Source: an uncultured Ruminococcus sp. (GTDB lineage Bacteria > Bacillota > Clostridia > Oscillospirales > Acutalibacteraceae). From it: a DNA stretch of 17,271 bases. The stretch is taken from assembly GCA_902762335.1 (NCBI GenBank), contig CACWNZ010000003.1, forward strand, positions 1-17,271, given 5' to 3'. A program made the translations under genes and the position numbers. The first letter of the stretch is position 1; every line of letters begins with the position of its first letter. The notes below the pieces were generated by a model that was not told the origin of the DNA, searched no databases, and was given only the letters and a program-made list of their open reading frames with translations. This document shows positions 16,601 to 17,271 of the stretch, one piece after another.

Positions 16601-16744
16601 ACCAACAAATTCAGCGCAGCGAACTACACCCTTCCCAACGCAGGGCGCACCCGGAACGCGGCGGGCGCGGCAGTTTTAGCCGTACTCATGCTGATCTCCT
16701 GGCTGTCCCTTGCATTCGTAAGGCTCGCTTCCAAAAGGCGATGA
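7514..16744 (+). CDS. Giant LPXTG-like cell-wall adhesin: SpaA + BspA-repeat + FctA-like domains
   Basis: Predicted 3,076-residue secreted, wall-anchored surface protein. Numbering is from the ATG at 7514, which has AAGGA 8 nt upstream; the ATG at 7505 overlaps that site. Layout: signal peptide 1-36 (basic RRIRLYR, hydrophobic core, cut near AGA/Q); 37-1025, largely unrecognised, beta-rich and aromatic, with DUF11-like phrases near 690-720 (GGTFYDLLPLGCEP); three SpaA-like domains (about 1026-1345); a partial Cna_B-like start plus Gly/Ser/Asp-rich linker (1349-1419); two modules of header plus BspA/DUF285-type 26-residue repeats (1422-2014 and 2027-2412); a Cna_B-like second half (about 2413-2490); four FctA-like domains (about 2497-3035); sorting signal LPNAG (3040-3044), TM helix and SKRR tail. 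Each SpaA/FctA-like domain has a Lys/Glu/Asn set for an intramolecular isopeptide bond. It is transcribed alone. It probably binds host, food or microbial ligands; the ligand is unknown. Confidence 0.9.
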   Translation: MTGVRRIRLYRMTAFITSIMLILGCFAPLYGTRAGAQGENVGVSITTFKVSPVSGMYYYYDENDEICYEWSPYASNPGHRFLYRLVYSFSGSGSIDTGGVRFTLPRSIIDDRNGDTGDKPVLTVPKLSQAGAANEYGYELTDENIVISNVRPVSAAGTGYIEVAYEMTKSSFSYIDGTLTSPVNSQLSISRNDDTVSAESTCAPVRIDTFAKVSYSRTPDPEKFYESWQSSWGQKPEGADDYYFIEWLTVSYVNATQPYDLTLRPYLSTGPNTVTSADDYQIAGYMLDGNDTYSNINGYLGLTKTGYRYDRVLTKHKKSTFEPLEQYRLYNNAVITIHPDDGIDGNRYYSSEGCYIYDTPVFVKPFGNWNSWLYGNTSWAQHFGTAWDVADRRLEELKNGTIDYINGDLKYCLYTVGMPYPRTLEENADEQDYENYGKAKVNYRITDDTFYYLDEITTSNEEITIPEGTEPIGGDDYEIESVSFRTKINDARFDERTLRFVMINGTYNEDDILYFDLEFNDSGEWVENAASWNLCTNEYTADERYVKSIRKGRIFFAPGCTGYRVRTSNAHYKTAIELIPYCKLKGSERILELTGDRDKAWLTNTAKTVITDKNGDEIFSKDIIARDYIIGYIKTVDLDKTITGISNSTVNKWATLYWKASLSESFVTPDGLQYVQQDGGTFYDLLPLGCEPDLGTLSVKANGSVLSASDYEVYAERNYRDTGRTLLRINIKDSFNEAVVTYSTVYTWNSMIDYGTLLLNSIAYQTGNDSISEGMPDNGGEITEHDLMKHLDLSSEGDRFRYTEHSASVDVPLAASLGLTKSVMSQGDVAYLPETSVEQDGSYSYSLRFASSFESSSKDIIFYDSLENYSDDERHSDFRGTLLSVDVSQPEQKGAAPVIYYSSAEGLDLSEQKGLDTEYEGERLWKTAEEFGDISAARAVAIDLSKTADGEDFVLKPSSSAVVILNMKAPSSDESTSDDPCAYNSVYLSNTVLKDDDPDDDEPGVNVSQSYISHQYTTVHYRIRSDIDLLKTDSSDSSVLIKGAEFTLSGVSDYGTSVEQTLATDKNGTLSFRDIEKGSYTLTETATPDDYFGLTRSISVTVNADGTISYNGETVDKGEYYNITNDPRIHCDVVLAKRDLVTNKYVSRAKFELSGTSDYGNDVSLYAVSQNGRLQFSNVEKGTYTLTEVEAPDGYIPSRTVLKVQVADTSSAVISIDTTVGEPDEDLLSVNSSGLYSIYNEPYHSFTLYKEGLSFGMPIEGAVFSLKGISDYGTEVSMTKTTRSNGELQFSGLEPGTYILKETEAPDDYVMDSTERAVTIDKLGNTSISGLEKDEYGAFVVTNKENTTVTIIKKWVGGSADDRYEDGGQGGSGSDTPAGQGSSSDRRNTAGAPDGTKGGNEDDNRTPKLPDIVISSDIPVPYAVFGGGNELSVLSTVKPLANIRSFAPFDGSDEEFAAYIDSGAAVRIDDYSTAYKIYAYFDSETGAVYWWSDARRVYLSDDSHYLWYQLTNCATIDVSGIDTSNVTDMSRMFKDCRAVTTLDLTGFNTSRVTNMLDMFYNCYELTNVDMSSFNTSKVLNMGRMFAECHSITEIDISNFDTSRATATNAMFARCYALESMDLSMLDLSKTLSIKQMFMQDSKLKSVNMSGIHFDAVYSAPQAFRGCSVLEEIDFTDTVFSELTDISYMFYQCYELKSLDLRGFDTSGVTTMKGLFTQCEKLSSLDISSFDTSSCTDMYCMFYLCKSLESLDVSNFDTSAVKNMGAMFREMTKLKSLDLRNFDTRSCTLMDGMFYEDPALETLNITSFDTSAVERMNHMFYKCSSLGELDVSSFDTSIAYDMYVMFYNCSSLTELDLRSFYTPKATNLQSMMSGCTQLETVLFGDFDASSCTNFSNMFFNCTSLAEVELSSFRTKSAQNIMQMFCYCRSLRELDMTGFVLTNVTDSRNMFWGCSMLDTIYVSEQWDASGITSSGDMFNGCTSIEGSFGTTYDSAHKDKSYARPDGEEEKGYLTLSDVTQPESPPVRNSAVFGYSGTEEEPLSVLDRVCDLTEIKSFAKYDGDESFVEQLIESGDAAEIDNGAEGYPHIYGWLDNGTLYWWSKAKNVYLENSSRCLFRGLTDCTSIDLTDIRSERLTDMSYMFENCHALTDIDFTKLYASAVTTMKAMFRGCSSFTSFDLYFTPAALLDTSSMFEGCSSAESIIYKQKMSTVLNASAMYKDCTALKSVNKYVFSSTACTDMSYLFYGCKNLQSLSDLNFTTDNVTDMSYMFCGCESLTGINMRSFHTDKVTSMKAMFKDCKSMTGFLISGFDVSSVTDISEMFSGCSALEQLDMSSFRPAEATDMSGTFSGCISLKTIYAKQDVWTTEKLERSEGMFADCVVLKGGFGTEFDSEATDGAMACIDSETQQGYLTEKTAAHTSVTYHVTDDNCEVNTDDEDTWVFTFTGIDPGTPFYVWEDDEYGDYSSSSPRENYIQLHDNTAVIINTKNGEEPEDPEYGALKISKVVQGDNIPADELDRSFTFGIELFDGNGEPLSGAAIYGGTAFNNGRATVKLKGGASVRISGIPAGCGYRISETAADGWESASENAEGVIEADSVAEAVFTNTWTKEEEQKVSFTLKKIVEGNSEQNDEQYSFSISLTGLRPGAVYALSDGTTFTADTLGKAFVTVMLSDKQSVTVMDIPAGSGYRVTEAAGDYTSAYSITDGSGLGRIRQSNDFVTLKQRSLGTAQETADEGEDILITFTNTIDARQDISVSKTVINAAPDSSETFSFIMEITGLSQNETVYADGLGAYRADSSGRLTAEFLLRDGETAVFRDVPAGAYYTVTETANSYTASFTVEDRNGGTKIAELYKQNAAADTALSTSEETVNEGEDILITFTNRKEQRDLSISKLVDMSDGAVPYSSYSKLKFAFTVHLSALVADRSYSMVYTSISSTGVLRTESFTADSDGKADIELTLTHGQICTIKDLDVGTEYLVTERGYQGYLSSYAISSSENAVIASPTGAAEAPGTELSTAHEIIDGSEYDTRIVFTNKFSAANYTLPNAGRTRNAAGAAVLAVLMLISWLSLAFVRLASKRR
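10589..11551 (+). repeat. Three tandem SpaA-like (prealbumin-type) domains
   Basis: Three homologous units share the pattern K...GA.F.LSG.SDYG...L.F...KGTYTLTE.EAPDGY...N. Candidate isopeptide sets are K1031/E1084/N1125, K1137/E1188/N1240 and K1250/E1302/N1343. The 'SDYG' phrase (SGVSDYG, SGTSDYG, KGISDYG) recurs in all three, pointing to internal duplication. In sortase-anchored adhesins and pilins such domains form rigid, protease-resistant stalks; that role is inferred here. Confidence 0.85.
11777..13558 (+). repeat. BspA/DUF285-like repeat module 1 with header
   Basis: A header (about 1422-1520: AVFGGG, IRSFAPFDG, VYWWSDA, VYL) leads into 17 consecutive repeats of exactly 26 residues (78 bp) at 1521-1962 without any indel. 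A variant 18th unit and a short cap ending GYLTLSD follow. Consensus FDTS.VTDM..MF..C.SL..LDLSS matches the 'bacterial surface protein 26-residue repeat' family (BspA-like LRR, DUF285). Position 16 is Cys in most units, replaced in units 5, 10 and 11. The copies differ widely at DNA level, so the array is old. Confidence 0.88.
13592..14751 (+). repeat. BspA/DUF285-like repeat module 2 with header
   Basis: A second copy of the same plan: header 2027-2128 (AVFGYSG, IKSFAKYDG, IYGWLDNGTLYWWSKA, VYL), then nine repeats from residue 2129, a longer tenth and a cap ending QGYLTEK. It is more degenerate than module 1; two of its repeats are one residue short. The header and cap are recognisably duplicated from module 1, so the unit of duplication was header + repeats + cap. 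Confidence 0.85.
15002..16615 (+). repeat. Four tandem FctA/pilin-isopeptide-like domains
   Basis: Four units share [SL]K..V at the start, a GIPAG..YRI.E-type strand in the middle and a closing FTN. Candidate Lys/Glu/Asn sets: K2503/E2574/N2603, K2619/E2690/N2743, K2755/E2826/N2879, K2890/E2977/N3031. Units 2 and 3 share the phrase NEGEDILITFTN / DEGEDILITFTN, so they are the closest pair. Sited just before the wall anchor, they probably form the base of the stalk. Confidence 0.8.
16631..16741 (+). other. Sortase sorting signal (LPNAG, TM helix, basic tail)
   Basis: LPNAG (3040-3044), then a hydrophobic helix (about 3050-3072) and SKRR at the C-terminus, the classical cell-wall sorting layout. 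Ala replaces the usual Thr of LPXTG; LPXAG variants are known in Gram-positive wall proteins. No sortase gene is in the window. Confidence 0.85.
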
Positions 16745-16772
16745 CCCGTCCGCAGAAATATAAAAAATCAAA

Positions 16773-16819
16773 AAAGCCGCAGCTCCCCGTCTCACTGACA
16801 GGAGCTGCGGCTTTCTTTC
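16773..16819 (+). terminator. Rho-independent terminator of the adhesin gene
   Basis: A perfect 14-bp stem, AAAGCCGCAGCTCC (16773-16786) with GGAGCTGCGGCTTT (16801-16814), is followed by TTTCTTTC. It lies 28 bases after the stop codon. It is nearly symmetrical, with A-runs on its 5' side, so could act both ways. Confidence 0.88.
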
Positions 16820-16901
16820 GGATATTCGGGCGGCTTTGGGGCACAGTTTATAATACTCGCAAATAATAGTAAAATATCCGTGCGTTTGCTCAAAAAAGGT
16901 G

Positions 16902-16930
16902 TTGACAACTGCGCCGAATTATGGTATGAT
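16902..16930 (+). promoter_or_regulatory. Strong promoter of the tRNA-Ser unit
   Basis: Perfect TTGACA (16902-16907), 17-nt spacer, TATGAT (16925-16930), with an extended -10 TGG at 16922-16924. Transcription would start near 16937, about 33 nt before the first tRNA. Confidence 0.85.
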
Positions 16931-16938
16931 TACATAGT

Positions 16939-16963
16939 CGCAGGAACAAAAAATGCTCCTGCG
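16939..16963 (+). other. Leader hairpin upstream of tRNA-Ser(UGA)
   Basis: CGCAGGA (16939-16945) and TCCTGCG (16957-16963) pair perfectly across an 11-base A-rich loop. The hairpin would form at the very 5' end of the primary transcript, 6 bases before the mature tRNA. It has no T-run, so is not a terminator; it may stabilise the precursor or help RNase P/RNase access. Confidence 0.55.
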
Positions 16964-16969
16964 CGATAC

Positions 16970-17055
16970 GGAGAGGTATCGAAGCGGTCATAACGAGGCG
17001 GTCTTGAAAACCGTTTGGGGGAAACCCCACATGGGTTCGAATCCCATCCTCTCCG
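16970..17055 (+). tRNA. tRNA-Ser(UGA)
   Basis: An 86-nt class II tRNA. Acceptor GGAGAGG (16970-16976) pairs with CCTCTCC (17048-17054), with G discriminator at 17055 as expected for serine. The anticodon loop CTTGAAA gives anticodon UGA (17005-17007), reading UCA/UCN. There is a long variable arm GGGG-GAAA-CCCC and T-loop GGTTCGAATCCC. CCA is not encoded. Confidence 0.95.
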
Positions 17056-17096
17056 GCGGGGTGCCCCCGCTGTCGACTTCGCGCTGAAGTTTTTTT
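17056..17096 (+). terminator. Hairpins and T-run after tRNA-Ser(UGA)
   Basis: GCGGGG-TGC-CCCCGC (17056-17070) follows the tRNA directly. Then comes a short ACTTC-GCGCT-GAAGT stem (17076-17090) with seven T residues (17090-17096). The stem is only 5 bp, so termination may be partial, which would let tRNA-Ser(GCU) be transcribed too. Confidence 0.5.
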
Positions 17097-17182
17097 ATCC
17101 GGCAGTCATTGCCGCGGAATTGGTTCAGCAAATACGGCGGGGATTGCACAACAACTTAATAGCAAAATTTTCTTTGGCATTT

Positions 17183-17269
17183 GGAGGATTACCCAAGTGG
17201 TGAAGGGGCTCCCCTGCTAAGGGAGTAGGTCGGGAAACCGGCGCGAGGGTTCAAATCCCTTGTCCTCCG
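17183..17269 (+). tRNA. tRNA-Ser(GCU)
   Basis: An 87-nt class II tRNA at the window edge. Acceptor GGAGGAT (17183-17189) pairs with GTCCTCC (17262-17268, one T-G), with G discriminator at 17269. The anticodon stem-loop CTCCC-CTGCTAA-GGGAG gives anticodon GCU (17216-17218), reading AGC/AGU. Variable arm TCGGGAAACCGG and T-arm GAGGGTTCAAATCCCTT are present. CCA is not encoded (C-T follows). No convincing own promoter is seen in the 127-base spacer, so read-through from the upstream tRNA promoter is likely. Confidence 0.95.
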
Positions 17270-17271
17270 CT

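Overview
The window looks like chromosomal DNA from a Gram-positive anaerobe of the Clostridia, probably an Oscillospiraceae/Ruminococcus-type gut bacterium. This is inferred from sigma-A type promoters, strong Shine-Dalgarno sites with frequent TTG/GTG starts, a holB-ricT pair typical of Firmicutes, a sortase-type surface protein with SpaA and BspA-like domains, tRNAs without encoded CCA, and short GC-rich palindromic repeats of a kind common in that group. The species cannot be fixed from the sequence.

Layout. (1) 102-3313, minus strand: a well-formed promoter drives a cytosolic GH13 neopullulanase/cyclomaltodextrinase-type enzyme (TTG start) and an overlapping MATE-family exporter. (2) About 3314-4055: a gene-free, repeat-dense divergent intergenic region. 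It has two families of 66-73 bp GC-rich repeats that share a long palindrome, plus a MITE-like cluster of three stem-loops between short direct repeats. (3) 4056-7274, plus strand: a CorC/CNNM-type CBS-domain membrane protein, then holB (its own promoter, GTG start) and ricT, closed by a strong terminator. (4) 7396-16819: a single transcription unit with its own promoter and terminator, encoding a 3,076-residue cell-wall adhesin. (5) 16902 to the end: a strong promoter followed by tRNA-Ser(UGA) and tRNA-Ser(GCU).

The giant adhesin dominates the window. In order it has a signal peptide, about 990 residues of mostly unrecognised ectodomain, three SpaA-like domains, two duplicated modules of BspA-like 26-residue repeats each with its own header, four FctA-like domains, and an LPNAG sorting signal. 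All seven SpaA/FctA-like domains keep a plausible Lys/Glu/Asn isopeptide set. The most interesting reading is that the two BspA modules (about 990 residues) are inserted inside one Cna_B-type domain. Its first strands lie at about residues 1349-1419 and its second half at about 2413-2490, with a candidate K1353/E2456/N2484 triad spanning the insertion. If this bond forms, the ligand-binding repeats would hang as a covalently closed loop off a load-bearing stalk.

The rest is housekeeping or metabolism: alpha-glucan breakdown with a linked exporter, clamp loading at the replication fork, RNA-processing control by RicT, a probable divalent-cation transporter and serine tRNAs. No sortase, transposase, CRISPR array or phage gene is visible.
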